NCBI RefSeq assembly: GCF_000016545.1
Contig: NC_009437.1
Coordinates: forward strand, 1,157,501-1,221,500
Source of the DNA: Caldicellulosiruptor saccharolyticus DSM 8903
GTDB lineage: Bacteria > Bacillota > Thermoanaerobacteria > Caldicellulosiruptorales > Caldicellulosiruptoraceae
DNA: 64,000 nt
Direction: 5' to 3'
The notes below the pieces were generated by a model. That model saw nothing but the letters and a program-made list of their open reading frames with translations. It searched no databases and was not told where the DNA came from. Shown in pieces: positions 1-8,525 of this stretch (the first letter of the stretch is position 1; every line of letters begins with the position of its first letter). The position numbers and the translations under genes are program-made.

Positions 1-632
1 TCTTTGACCTCAGGTGAGCAGTTCTTACCGCATAACAGACACTCTTGCATAAAATTCACACCACCGATGTTTGTGAGACTCCATGCTGCAATCTCGCTGT
101 CTCCATGTTCACCTAATATATATGCATGAACATTTCTCACATCGACTTGGCAATGCTGTGCCAAAAGATATCTAAACCTTGAGCTGTCTAAAACAGTCCC
201 GGAGCCCAAAACCTGATTTTTTGGAAACCCTGATACTTTATACACAACGTATGTCAAGACATCAACTGGGTTTGTCACCATCAGCAATATGGCATCCTTT
301 GTATATTTAATAATATTCTCAACAATCGATTTTGTAACCTGTGCATTTTTCTTTGTCAAATCAAGCCTTGTCTCACCCGGCTTTTGATTTGCACCAGCTG
401 TTATAATCACTATATCTGCATCTTTGCAATCTTCATAATCGCCCGCCCAGATTTTAACTGGCTTAACAAAAGATATTCCATGATTTAAATCCATTGCCTC
501 TCCTTCAGCTTTTGCGCGGTTCACATCGATCAAAACAAGCTCTGTTGCAAGTCCCGCATCCATAATTGCAAAAGCTGTTGAAGATCCAACAAAACCAGTA
601 CCAACAATAACAATTTTACCAGGTTTTCTCAC
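1..632 (-). CDS. ldh: L-lactate dehydrogenase, N-terminal part (cut by window start)
   Basis: Interconverts pyruvate and L-lactate with NADH in the cytoplasm, a fermentative end step. The reverse-strand reading opens with [18 protein letters not shown], the GxGxxG NAD-binding loop of the lactate/malate dehydrogenase family. It continues through [16 protein letters not shown] and [12 protein letters not shown], and carries the active-site segment [13 protein letters not shown] with the catalytic His. The start is the GTG at 632, because AGGAGG lies just upstream of it on the minus strand. About 210 residues are visible; the remaining third lies outside the window. It is divergent from the opp operon with about 410 bp between them. 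LDH is preferred over malate dehydrogenase because of the overall sequence match and the EHGDSE motif. Confidence 0.93.
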   Translation of the reverse strand, partial: MRKPGKIVIVGTGFVGSSTAFAIMDAGLATELVLIDVNRAKAEGEAMDLNHGISFVKPVKIWAGDYEDCKDADIVIITAGANQKPGETRLDLTKKNAQVTKSIVENIIKYTKDAILLMVTNPVDVLTYVVYKVSGFPKNQVLGSGTVLDSSRFRYLLAQHCQVDVRNVHAYILGEHGDSEIAAWSLTNIGGVNFMQECLLCGKNCSPEVK

Positions 633-856
633 AAAGTATTCCTCCTATTTTATTGAACTTTTCTAGCTTAATTTTACCCTCAAAATAGGATATTTAAACT
701 GACAAAAAAATTTTTTAAAACATAAAACAGTATAAATATAAAACGATTTTTTCTTTCCAATTGAATACCAATAATTTTAAGCCTTCATTTTTACGGGATA
801 GAATAATTGAAAAATGAGAAGATAACTTAATAAGTATGAACAAATACATGCATACA

Positions 857-999
857 ATTCAAACGATTGAAAATTTTTTGATATATTCAGACAATTGAAT
901 GCTTTCGCATGTATTGATTATGCAAAAACTTAGTGCTATAATAATCAACAGTAAATTCTGAATTAAATACTTTATAAATATTCAAACAATTGCATGAAT
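857..999. repeat. Three TTCAA..TTGAA operator-like boxes upstream of opp
   Basis: Three related boxes occur at 857-871 (ATTCAAACGATTGAA), 885-900 (ATTCAGACAATTGAAT) and 980-996 (ATTCAAACAATTGCATG). The first is a perfect 5-4-5 inverted repeat; the others differ at one or two positions. Two lie upstream of the -35 and one in the leader just before the first opp gene. This arrangement fits a repressor or activator of the transporter. No regulator gene is identified. Confidence 0.5.
914..942 (+). promoter_or_regulatory. Sigma-A-type promoter for the opp operon
   Basis: TTGATT at 914-919, a 17-bp spacer and TATAAT at 937-942. It lies about 100 bp upstream of the OppB start and between the second and third TTCAA boxes. 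Confidence 0.6.
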
Positions 1000-1044
1000 A
1001 TACACATTTTATCTATAAAATTAATTCTGAAGGAGAGAGAAGAA

Positions 1045-1965
1045 GTGGCAAGATACATATTAAAGAGGTTATTATGGTCAGCTGTATCCTTGTTTGTAAT
1101 TATAACTGTAACTTTTTTCCTTATGAGAATGATACCCGGTGGGCCTTTTACAGGTGAAAAAACACTACCTGAACAGATTTTGAAAAATTTAAACGAAAAA
1201 TATGGTTTAAATCAGCCAATTGGTGTTCAATATGTAAAATATCTAAAAAGCCTTCTTCATGGTGATTTAGGAATTTCAATGAGAAACCAGGGAAGAACAG
1301 TAAATGAGATTATTGCTGAAACATTTCCGGTTTCCGCGAAGATTGGTATTATAGCGATAATTGTGAGTCTATTGGTTGGGATTCCTTTGGGAATTTGGTC
1401 GGCTGTGAACCAAGGAAAGTGGCAAGACCATCTTTCAATGGTGTTAGCTACAATATTCATAACAATACCTGGCTTTGTTCTTGCAATAATTTTAATGTAC
1501 ATCTTTGGTGTGAAGCTTCAACTTGTGCCTATAATGGGTTTAGATGAGCCAAGAAGTTATATTCTGCCGGTGATAACCTTGGCAGCATACCCAATATCTT
1601 TTATTGCAAGGCTCATTCGAAGCAGTATGCTTGAAAGCTTGTCCCAAGACTATATAAGAACTGCACGGGCAAAAGGACTTTCAGATTTTGTAGTTATATA
1701 CAAGCACGCATTGAAAAACTCTTTAATTCCTGTTGTCACATATTTAGGACCATTGATTGCAGGAGTTTTAACAGGTAGTTTTGTTGTTGAAAAGATTTTT
1801 TCAATACCTGGAATGGGAAGATTTTATGTTGATAGTATCTCAAACAGAGACTATTCGCTTGTGATGGGAACAACAATATTCTATGCAGCGTTTTTGATAT
1901 TTATGAATCTTATTGTGGATATCATCTATGTATTTATAGACCCACGTATTAAACTTGAGGACTAA
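1045..1965 (+). CDS. oppB: Oligopeptide-type ABC transporter permease OppB/DppB
   Basis: One of the two membrane subunits of a family-5 peptide/oligosaccharide ABC importer. Sequence seen: an N-terminal membrane segment (LLWSAVSLFVIITVTFFLMR), the MIPGGPF periplasmic stretch typical of DppB, further membrane helices, and the EAA-type loop around LSQDYIRTARAKGLS that contacts the ATPases. The GTG at 1045 is chosen over the in-frame ATG at 994 because AGGAGAG lies 8-14 bases upstream and the resulting 306-residue length is normal for the family. First gene of oppBCDFA. The substrate could be peptides or, as in some thermophiles, oligosaccharides; the sequence does not decide. Confidence 0.92.
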   Translation: MARYILKRLLWSAVSLFVIITVTFFLMRMIPGGPFTGEKTLPEQILKNLNEKYGLNQPIGVQYVKYLKSLLHGDLGISMRNQGRTVNEIIAETFPVSAKIGIIAIIVSLLVGIPLGIWSAVNQGKWQDHLSMVLATIFITIPGFVLAIILMYIFGVKLQLVPIMGLDEPRSYILPVITLAAYPISFIARLIRSSMLESLSQDYIRTARAKGLSDFVVIYKHALKNSLIPVVTYLGPLIAGVLTGSFVVEKIFSIPGMGRFYVDSISNRDYSLVMGTTIFYAAFLIFMNLIVDIIYVFIDPRIKLED

Positions 1966-1987
1966 TTTTAAGGGGGCAAAGAAAATA

Positions 1988-2965
1988 ATGGAGAATATAT
2001 CAAGAGAACTTTTTGTGCCAATTTCAAAAGAAGAAAAACAACTTGAGACAATAGTCCGTCCAAGCATGAGCTATTGGCAAGACGCTTGGAGAAGACTCAA
2101 AGCTAACAAGGTTGCAATGGCTTCTATGTGGGCAATAATATTTTTTATAGTCCTTGCAATAGTTGGGCCAATGGTTATGCCATACAGGTATGATGAGCAG
2201 CTTCGTGGACAAGAAGCGTTAGGGCCGTCACTGAAACACTTATTTGGGACTGACGAGTTGGGAAGAGACCTTTTCGTAAGATGTTTGTATGGCATGAGAA
2301 TATCCTTGTCCATTGGTATAGTTGCGACAATTATAAATATTGTGATTGGTGTATTGTATGGCGGGATTTCAGGGTACATAGGTGGAAAAGTTGACAATAT
2401 AATGATGAGAATAGTTGATATTTTATATAGCGTGCCCTTGATGATTTATGTAATTCTTCTTTCAGTTTCATTAAAACCTGCATTGGAGAAATTGTTTGAC
2501 AAATACTCTTTTTTAAGCGGTCTTCAAACAGTAGGAGCACCACTTATTTGTATCTATATTGCCTTGGGATTAACATATTGGATATCAATGGCAAGAATTG
2601 TTCGTGGCGAAATTTTAAGCCTAAAACAGCAAGAGTATGTTACTGCTGCGAAGACAATTGGTGCAAGTGGATGGAGGATTTTACTAAGGCACCTTATTCC
2701 AAACAGCATGGGTTCAATCATTGTTACGGCTACGCTGCAGATTCCAAGTGCTATTTTTACTGAGTCTTTCCTGAGCTTTATAGGACTTGGCGTTGATGCA
2801 CCTGTTCCATCGCTTGGCTCTCTTGCATCTGATGGTATAAATGGCTTTATATCATACCCTTACAGACTATTTTTCCCATCGCTCTTGTTGTGTTTAATAA
2901 TATTGGCATTTAACCTGTTTGGCGATGGACTTAGAGATGCACTTGACCCAAGAATGAGAAAGTAA
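1988..2965 (+). CDS. oppC: Oligopeptide-type ABC transporter permease OppC/DppC
   Basis: Second membrane subunit of the importer. A hydrophilic N-terminus (about 60 residues) precedes the first helix (WAIIFFIVLAIVGPMVMPY). The DppC signature HLFGTDELGRDLFVR follows, then membrane helices and the EAA loop QQEYVTAAKTIGASGWRILL. It ends in a typical GDGLRDALDPRMRK tail. The ATG at 1988 is chosen because AAGGGGG precedes it; the in-frame ATG at 1955 would overlap oppB. About 325 residues, normal. It pairs with the preceding gene to form the channel. Confidence 0.92.
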   Translation: MENISRELFVPISKEEKQLETIVRPSMSYWQDAWRRLKANKVAMASMWAIIFFIVLAIVGPMVMPYRYDEQLRGQEALGPSLKHLFGTDELGRDLFVRCLYGMRISLSIGIVATIINIVIGVLYGGISGYIGGKVDNIMMRIVDILYSVPLMIYVILLSVSLKPALEKLFDKYSFLSGLQTVGAPLICIYIALGLTYWISMARIVRGEILSLKQQEYVTAAKTIGASGWRILLRHLIPNSMGSIIVTATLQIPSAIFTESFLSFIGLGVDAPVPSLGSLASDGINGFISYPYRLFFPSLLLCLIILAFNLFGDGLRDALDPRMRK

Positions 2966-3002
2966 TTATCTTCATAACTAATAGAATTTGAGGTGAAAGA
3001 AG

Positions 3003-4019
3003 TTGGCCAATAAACTGCTTGAAGTGAAAAACCTAAAAACCTCATTTTTTACACATGTTGGAGAAGTTAAGGCAGTAAACGATGTTTCGTTTGATGTATA
3101 TGAGGGTCAAACAGTGGGTATTGTGGGCGAATCTGGAAGTGGCAAGAGTGTAACATCAATGTCTATAATGAGACTTATTGCCCCGCCGGGTAAGATAATA
3201 GATGGTCAGATTATATTTGAAGGAAAGGACCTTTTAAAGCTATCTGAGAAAGAGATGAGAGATATAAGAGGAAATAAAATCAGTATGATATTTCAGGACC
3301 CGATGACATCTTTAAACCCTGTTTTCACAATAGGAAATCAGCTAATTGAAGCTATAAAGATTCACAATAAAGTTTCAACTGCCGAGGCTAAAAAAAGAGC
3401 AGTTGAGATGCTAAGATTAGTTGGAATTCCCAGTCCAGAAAGAAGACTTTCACAGTACCCGCATGAGTTTTCGGGTGGTATGCGTCAGAGGGTAATGATT
3501 GCAATGGCACTGTCTTGCAATCCAAAGCTTTTGATTGCAGATGAGCCAACAACTGCTCTTGATGTTACTATACAGGCGCAGATATTAGATCTTTTAAAAA
3601 AGCTTCAGCAGCAATTAAAAATGTCTATAATACTTATCACACATGACCTTGGAGTTGTTGCTGATATATGCCAAAAGGTTATTGTTATGTATGGTGGAAT
3701 AGTTGTTGAAGAAGGAAGTGTTGATGATATCTTCTATAATCCAAAACACCCTTACACATGGGGGCTTTTGAGGTCTGTACCAAAGATGCACTTGGGACTC
3801 AAGAAAAGGCTTGTTCCTATTGAAGGACAGCCACCAGACTTACTAAAACCCCCAAAAGGATGTCCTTTTGCACCAAGGTGTGATTATGCAATGAAAGTGT
3901 GCTTAGAGGTACGACCACCACTTTTTAATGTGGGGGATGGGCATCAGGCAAGGTGTTGGCTCAATCATGAATATGCTCCGCAAGAGTTACTAAGCAGTGC
4001 AAAGGTAGTAAATGAATAA
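3003..4019 (+). CDS. oppD: Peptide ABC transporter ATPase OppD/DppD
   Basis: Cytoplasmic ATP-binding subunit that powers the OppBC channel. Visible motifs: Walker A GESGSGKSV near residue 43, Q-loop MIFQDPMTSLNP, signature FSGGMRQRV, Walker B LLIADEPTTALDV and the H-loop THD. The C-terminal oligopeptide/dipeptide extension carries cysteines (CPFAPRCDYAMKVC, then C in RCWLN), which in this family bind an iron-sulfur cluster. Starts at TTG 3003 behind AGGTGAAAGAAG. 338 residues, full length. Works with oppF as a heterodimer. Confidence 0.93.
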   Translation: MANKLLEVKNLKTSFFTHVGEVKAVNDVSFDVYEGQTVGIVGESGSGKSVTSMSIMRLIAPPGKIIDGQIIFEGKDLLKLSEKEMRDIRGNKISMIFQDPMTSLNPVFTIGNQLIEAIKIHNKVSTAEAKKRAVEMLRLVGIPSPERRLSQYPHEFSGGMRQRVMIAMALSCNPKLLIADEPTTALDVTIQAQILDLLKKLQQQLKMSIILITHDLGVVADICQKVIVMYGGIVVEEGSVDDIFYNPKHPYTWGLLRSVPKMHLGLKKRLVPIEGQPPDLLKPPKGCPFAPRCDYAMKVCLEVRPPLFNVGDGHQARCWLNHEYAPQELLSSAKVVNE

Positions 4020-4075
4020 AAACTGGGCCTAAGATTTTGTAATTGTCAATTTACCTAAAGAGGTAGGTGAAAGAA

Positions 4076-5041
4076 TTGGATGAAATCCTCATTGAAATAA
4101 AGAACCTCAAAAAATATTTTCCAGTAAGAAGTGGATTTGGCAAAAAAGCTTATATCAAAGCAGTGGACGATGTTAGCTTTTTTATAAAAAAAGGCGAAAC
4201 GCTTGGGCTTGTGGGAGAAAGTGGATGTGGAAAATCTACCACAGGAAGAACAATAATTAGACTTTATGAACCAACAAGCGGTCAGATTATCTTCAAAGGT
4301 GAAGATATAACAAAAAAGGACATGCTTCCTTACAGAAAATACATGCAGATGATCTTCCAAGACCCATATGCATCACTAAATCCGAGGATGACTGTTGGAG
4401 ATATAATTGGTGAGCCGATTGAAATCCACAATATTGCAAAAGGCAATGAGAAAAAGGAAAGGGTCCAAGAGCTATTGAGGCTTGTTGGATTAAATAGCGA
4501 GCATGCAAATAGATACCCTCATGAATTTTCTGGTGGGCAGAGACAAAGAATAGGTATTGCAAGGGCACTGGCTGTTGAGCCTGAGTTTATAATCTGTGAT
4601 GAGCCAATATCGGCACTTGACGTTTCAATTCAGGCTCAGATTGTAAATATGCTTGAAGACCTGCAGCAAGAGCTTGGGTTAACCTACCTATTTATTGCAC
4701 ATGACTTGTCAATGGTAAAGCATATAAGCAGTCGAGTAGGTGTTATGTACTTAGGAAAACTTGTTGAACTGGCAAGTAGTAATGAGCTGTATGAAAAGCC
4801 TCTTCATCCTTATACACAAGCGTTGCTTTCTGCAATACCTATTCCTGACCCAAAGATTTCAAGAGAGCGAACAAGAATCATATTAGAGGGTGATGTTCCA
4901 AGCCCGCTAAATCCGCCAAGTGGTTGCAGATTCAGGACAAGGTGCAAGTATGCGTTTGATAGATGCAAAGAGGAAGAACCAGAATTTAAGAATGTTGGTT
5001 CTGGTCATTACGTAGCCTGCCATCTAATGGATAGAAAGTAA
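4076..5041 (+). CDS. oppF: Peptide ABC transporter ATPase OppF/DppF
   Basis: Second ATPase of the importer. Walker [14 protein letters not shown]-loop [12 protein letters not shown], signature FSGGQRQRI, Walker [14 protein letters not shown], and the C-terminal cysteine cluster ([14 protein letters not shown] ... C) of the family. The TTG at 4076 is preferred to the GTG at 4067: AGGTGAAAGAA-TTG repeats the spacing seen at the oppD start, whereas the GTG would lie inside the ribosome binding site. About 321 residues. Separated from oppD by 56 bp. Confidence 0.92.
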   Translation: MDEILIEIKNLKKYFPVRSGFGKKAYIKAVDDVSFFIKKGETLGLVGESGCGKSTTGRTIIRLYEPTSGQIIFKGEDITKKDMLPYRKYMQMIFQDPYASLNPRMTVGDIIGEPIEIHNIAKGNEKKERVQELLRLVGLNSEHANRYPHEFSGGQRQRIGIARALAVEPEFIICDEPISALDVSIQAQIVNMLEDLQQELGLTYLFIAHDLSMVKHISSRVGVMYLGKLVELASSNELYEKPLHPYTQALLSAIPIPDPKISRERTRIILEGDVPSPLNPPSGCRFRTRCKYAFDRCKEEEPEFKNVGSGHYVACHLMDRK

Positions 5042-5097
5042 AGGTGGGCTACGTAAAGATAAATAAAAAAATTTTTTCAGAAGGAGGAGGGTTTTTT

Positions 5098-6702
5098 ATG
5101 AAAAAGCGTCTTATTGCCGCGTTTATACTTGTTATGTTTTTGGTGACAGGTCTATTTATTAACTCTAATTATAAGTCAACAGAGGCGGCAGCAAAGCAGG
5201 TTTTGACTTACATCAACGGTGCTGAACCAAGATATTTAGACCCAGCTTTAAATAATGCGGTTGATGGAGCAAACATCATCATTAATGTGTTTGAAGGTTT
5301 AACAAGAGTTAATGTAAAAGGCGAAACAGTGCCGGGCATGGCTTACAAGTGGACAGTATCAAAAGATGGTCTTACTTACACCTTCTACTTAAGAGATGCA
5401 AAGTGGTCAGATGGCAAACCTGTTACAGCATATGACTTTGAGTATGCATGGAAAAGAGCATTAGACCCAAAGACAGCATCAGAATATGCTTATCAGCTTT
5501 ATTACATCAAGAATGGTCGCAAGTTTAATGAAGGTAAGGCAAAGGCATCTGATGTTGGTGTTAAGGCTTTAAATGCAAAGACTCTGCGAGTAACATTAGA
5601 AGCGCCAACACCGTACTTTATTGATTTGACAAACTTCCCAACATATTTCCCTGTGAGAAAAGATATAGTAGAAAAGTATGGTAACAAATGGGCAACAAAT
5701 CCAAAGACATATATAGGCAATGGTCCATTTATAATGACAAAATGGGTTCATAACTCATACATTGAGTTCAAGAAAAACCCAAAGTATTGGGATGCAAAAT
5801 CAATAACACTTGAAAAGATTATATATAAACTTTCAGAAGACGATAAAGCAAACCTGTTAGCATATGAGGCAGGACAGGTTGACGGTGCAGAATCTGTTCC
5901 AACAGAAGAGATACCAAGACTACTCAAAGAGAAAAAACTAAAAGTTTGGCCATTACTCGGCACATACTACTATGATGTTAACTGTAAGATAAAACCATTT
6001 AATGACAAGAGGGTAAGAGCTGCACTTTCACTTGCTATTGACAGAACTTATATTGTAGAGAATATAGGAAAACTTGGTCAAAAACCAGCAACTGGATTTG
6101 TGCCATATGGAATTACGGGTATTTCAAAAGACTTTAGAATAGAGAGTGGTAATTATTTGCCAGTTAGAGCTGATTTAGCAAAGGCGAAAAAACTCTTGGC
6201 TGAAGCTGGTTATCCAAACGGCAAAGGCTTCCCAGAAATTGAAATTATCTACAATACAAACGAAGGACATAAGAAAATTGCAGAGGCTATTCAAAATATG
6301 TGGCAGCAGCTTGGTATCAAAGTCAAGCTTTCCAATATGGAATGGAAAGTGTTGCAAGACAGAAGACAAAAGAAAGACTACATGGTTGCAAGAGATGGCT
6401 GGGTAGGCGACTATGTTGACCCGATGACATTCTTAGACCTATTTACATCATACAGTGACAATAACAACACAAATTGGAGCAACAAGAAATATGATGAGCT
6501 TATCGACAAAGCAAAGAGAACAACAGACAGAAAACAAAGAATGAAATACATGATGGAAGCAGAAAAGATTTTAATGGAAGATTATGCTGTTATTCCAATT
6601 TACTTCTATGTAAAAGGACAGCTTCTCAGAGACTACGTAAAGAACTACTACATCTCACCACTTGGATTTAACTACTTCATGTATGCTAAGATTGTAAAGT
6701 AA
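5098..6702 (+). CDS. oppA: Extracellular solute-binding protein, family 5 (OppA-like)
   Basis: Captures the substrate outside the cell and delivers it to OppBC. The mature part begins QVLTYINGAEPRYLDPALNN, the usual start of SBP family 5. It contains YTFYLRDAKWSDGKPVTAYDFEYAW, the family signature. The ATG at 5098 has an ideal AAGGAGGAGG site. Odd: the signal sequence (MKKRLIAAFILVMFLVTG..) has no lipobox cysteine and ends in an AEA-like signal-peptidase-I site (STEAAAKQ). A Gram-positive binding protein would normally be a lipoprotein. 534 residues, normal. Last gene of the operon and followed by a strong terminator. Confidence 0.9.
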   Translation: MKKRLIAAFILVMFLVTGLFINSNYKSTEAAAKQVLTYINGAEPRYLDPALNNAVDGANIIINVFEGLTRVNVKGETVPGMAYKWTVSKDGLTYTFYLRDAKWSDGKPVTAYDFEYAWKRALDPKTASEYAYQLYYIKNGRKFNEGKAKASDVGVKALNAKTLRVTLEAPTPYFIDLTNFPTYFPVRKDIVEKYGNKWATNPKTYIGNGPFIMTKWVHNSYIEFKKNPKYWDAKSITLEKIIYKLSEDDKANLLAYEAGQVDGAESVPTEEIPRLLKEKKLKVWPLLGTYYYDVNCKIKPFNDKRVRAALSLAIDRTYIVENIGKLGQKPATGFVPYGITGISKDFRIESGNYLPVRADLAKAKKLLAEAGYPNGKGFPEIEIIYNTNEGHKKIAEAIQNMWQQLGIKVKLSNMEWKVLQDRRQKKDYMVARDGWVGDYVDPMTFLDLFTSYSDNNNTNWSNKKYDELIDKAKRTTDRKQRMKYMMEAEKILMEDYAVIPIYFYVKGQLLRDYVKNYYISPLGFNYFMYAKIVK

Positions 6703-6723
6703 GAGAAAATGGAGTAAAATATA

Positions 6724-6767
6724 AAGGGAAGAGCTATTCAACAGTTGTAAATAGCTCTTCCCTTTTT
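6724..6767 (+). terminator. Rho-independent terminator of the opp operon
   Basis: Perfect stem AAGGGAAGAGCTATT / AATAGCTCTTCCCTT with a 10-11 base loop, followed by a T run. It lies 22 bp after the oppA stop. Confidence 0.9.
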
Positions 6768-6818
6768 GATTTATATGGTATGGCCTTTTTAGAAATAAAA
6801 AAAGGCAGGTGATATTAT

Positions 6819-7409
6819 ATGATTCAAAGAAATTTAAAAAAGAGTCTGAGTTTAATAGTTCTCATTAGTTTTTTAGCGTTTTTGTTGCAAGGCTGCTCAA
6901 GCAATGCAGATGATATCAACAAAAAAGTGAGAATTGTTCTTGTTGGCAATTTTATAGGGGATGAAAATGCTAAAAAATTGATTTCTGAGCTTGAAAGAAA
7001 GTCAGGTGATAAAGTTTACATTGACCAGATTCTCTACACAGGAGATACTCCAAGATCCGAACAAGAATTTGCGTTTATGCAAAAACTTATGGTAATGCTT
7101 GCAGCAGGTGAAGGTGATATATATATCCTTGATAAAAAACTCTTTACAAACTATGCTCAAAATGGAGCATTCTATTCACTAAAATCTTTTGTAAGCAAGA
7201 ATAAGCTAAATAAATTTATCGACGATACATGTTATGTTAAAGAAAAAGACAAATCTGCAAAAGATTTATATGGCATTAAGGCAGACAACGTTGAAATACT
7301 TAAAAAATATGGGTTTGATACAAAGAACAAGTACATTGCTATTTATGTAAGAAGCAATAAGTTTTCACGTGCACAAAAGGTACTGCTTGCTCTTCTAAAT
7401 AGTAAGTAA
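6819..7409 (+). CDS. Putative lipoprotein, solute-binding-protein-like, unknown function
   Basis: The first 27 residues form a lipoprotein signal peptide with lipobox LLQGC. The body (VRIVLVGNFIGDENAKKL...) has the alternating pattern of a small binding-protein lobe: a segment DIYILDKKLFTNYAQNGAFYSL resembles the part of extracellular solute-binding proteins that follows the first domain. At 196 residues it is too short for a full two-lobe binding protein, so it may be a one-lobe relative or a shortened derivative. The ATG is preceded by AGGTGAT. It follows the opp terminator and so has its own transcription. Its 3' end overlaps the convergent amidohydrolase gene by 15 bp. No enzyme motif seen. 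Confidence 0.7.
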   Translation: MIQRNLKKSLSLIVLISFLAFLLQGCSSNADDINKKVRIVLVGNFIGDENAKKLISELERKSGDKVYIDQILYTGDTPRSEQEFAFMQKLMVMLAAGEGDIYILDKKLFTNYAQNGAFYSLKSFVSKNKLNKFIDDTCYVKEKDKSAKDLYGIKADNVEILKKYGFDTKNKYIAIYVRSNKFSRAQKVLLALLNSK

Positions 7410-8522
7410 GTAGTTCACAACAAGGTATATTCCATAAAAAATACACTTTTCTGATGCATCAAAAGATGGTGAGTGCAAGGGATTTTCCCCTTTGCCATTT
7501 TCTTTTATTCCAAGCCGAAAATAAAAAGAAGGTACTTCTTTACAGTAGAACGCAAAGTCCTCGGCAGTAAAGCTTATTTCGGCTCTATTTACATTTTCCT
7601 CACCCAGTATACTTTTGGCAGACTTTAAAAATTTTTCTGCAATCTGAGAGTTATTTATTAAAGGTGGATATTGGAAATAATAGTTTATATCTACTCGAGC
7701 ATCGTATTTCTCAGCCGAGTACTTTGCTAATTTTTTTATGTTCTCATAAATAAAATCTTGTATATTAGCATCAAATGTTCTCACAGTGCCTTTTATCTTA
7801 CATGTATTTGCAATCACATTGTAAGTCTCGCCACTGCTAATGGACGAGAAGGATATATGAAAAGGAGAAACTTTTTTGGAATATGCAGAAAAAAAGTTAT
7901 TTGCACTTTGTATAAAGTCTATTGCAGGATAGATAGGATTTTTAGTAAGCTCTGGCATGGCAGCATGTCCGCCTTTTCCAATAAATTCTATTTCAAAGTC
8001 ATCAACGCTTGCCATAATAGCCCCACTTGATACTTCAATCATTCCAACATCAAGATTTGGCCAAACATGAAAACCAATGAGCTGTTTTACATCTGGGTTT
8101 TTCAAACCACCTTCTTCAATCAACTTTTTAGCACCGCCAGGTCCTTCTTCGGCAGGTTGGAAAATAAATTTTACGCACCCTTTATAGCCAATGTCAACCA
8201 AGGTCTTTGCAATACCAAGTACAATTGCCATATGAAAGTCATGACCACAGCAGTGTCTTGGTTTTCCTTCAACTAATATTGCGTCCATATCAGCCCTAAC
8301 TGCCACACATTCATCAGAATTATTTATGATTCCAATTACTCCTGTTTTTGCAATAGGGAAGTTTTCTATCCCCCATTCAGTTAATTTTTCTCTAATATAT
8401 TTTTGCGTTTTATACTCCTCAAATGAAAGCTCAGCTATATTATGCAGTTCTTTTTGAATATTTTCATAAAGATTCATATTTTTCTCAATTACTTCTTTAA
8501 TTCTATTAATTTGCAAATTCAT
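7395..8522 (-). CDS. M20D-family amidohydrolase (N-acyl amino acid hydrolase type)
   Basis: Metal-dependent hydrolase expected to remove an acyl or carbamoyl group from an amino acid or peptide. Metal-binding motifs of the M20D family are visible: VAVRADMDAIL, CCGHDFHMA and IFQPAEEGPGGAK. The dimerisation insert follows (EIEFIGKGGHAAMP with its conserved HA), and a late metal-binding SFTAEDFAFY. 375 residues, full length. It lies 3 bp downstream of the PdxR-like regulator on the same strand, so the two are probably co-transcribed. Substrate not determinable; hippurate hydrolase and IAA-amino acid hydrolase are related names. Confidence 0.88.
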   Translation of the reverse strand: MNLQINRIKEVIEKNMNLYENIQKELHNIAELSFEEYKTQKYIREKLTEWGIENFPIAKTGVIGIINNSDECVAVRADMDAILVEGKPRHCCGHDFHMAIVLGIAKTLVDIGYKGCVKFIFQPAEEGPGGAKKLIEEGGLKNPDVKQLIGFHVWPNLDVGMIEVSSGAIMASVDDFEIEFIGKGGHAAMPELTKNPIYPAIDFIQSANNFFSAYSKKVSPFHISFSSISSGETYNVIANTCKIKGTVRTFDANIQDFIYENIKKLAKYSAEKYDARVDINYYFQYPPLINNSQIAEKFLKSAKSILGEENVNRAEISFTAEDFAFYCKEVPSFYFRLGIKENGKGENPLHSPSFDASEKCIFYGIYLVVNYLLTI

Positions 8523-8525
8523 AGT

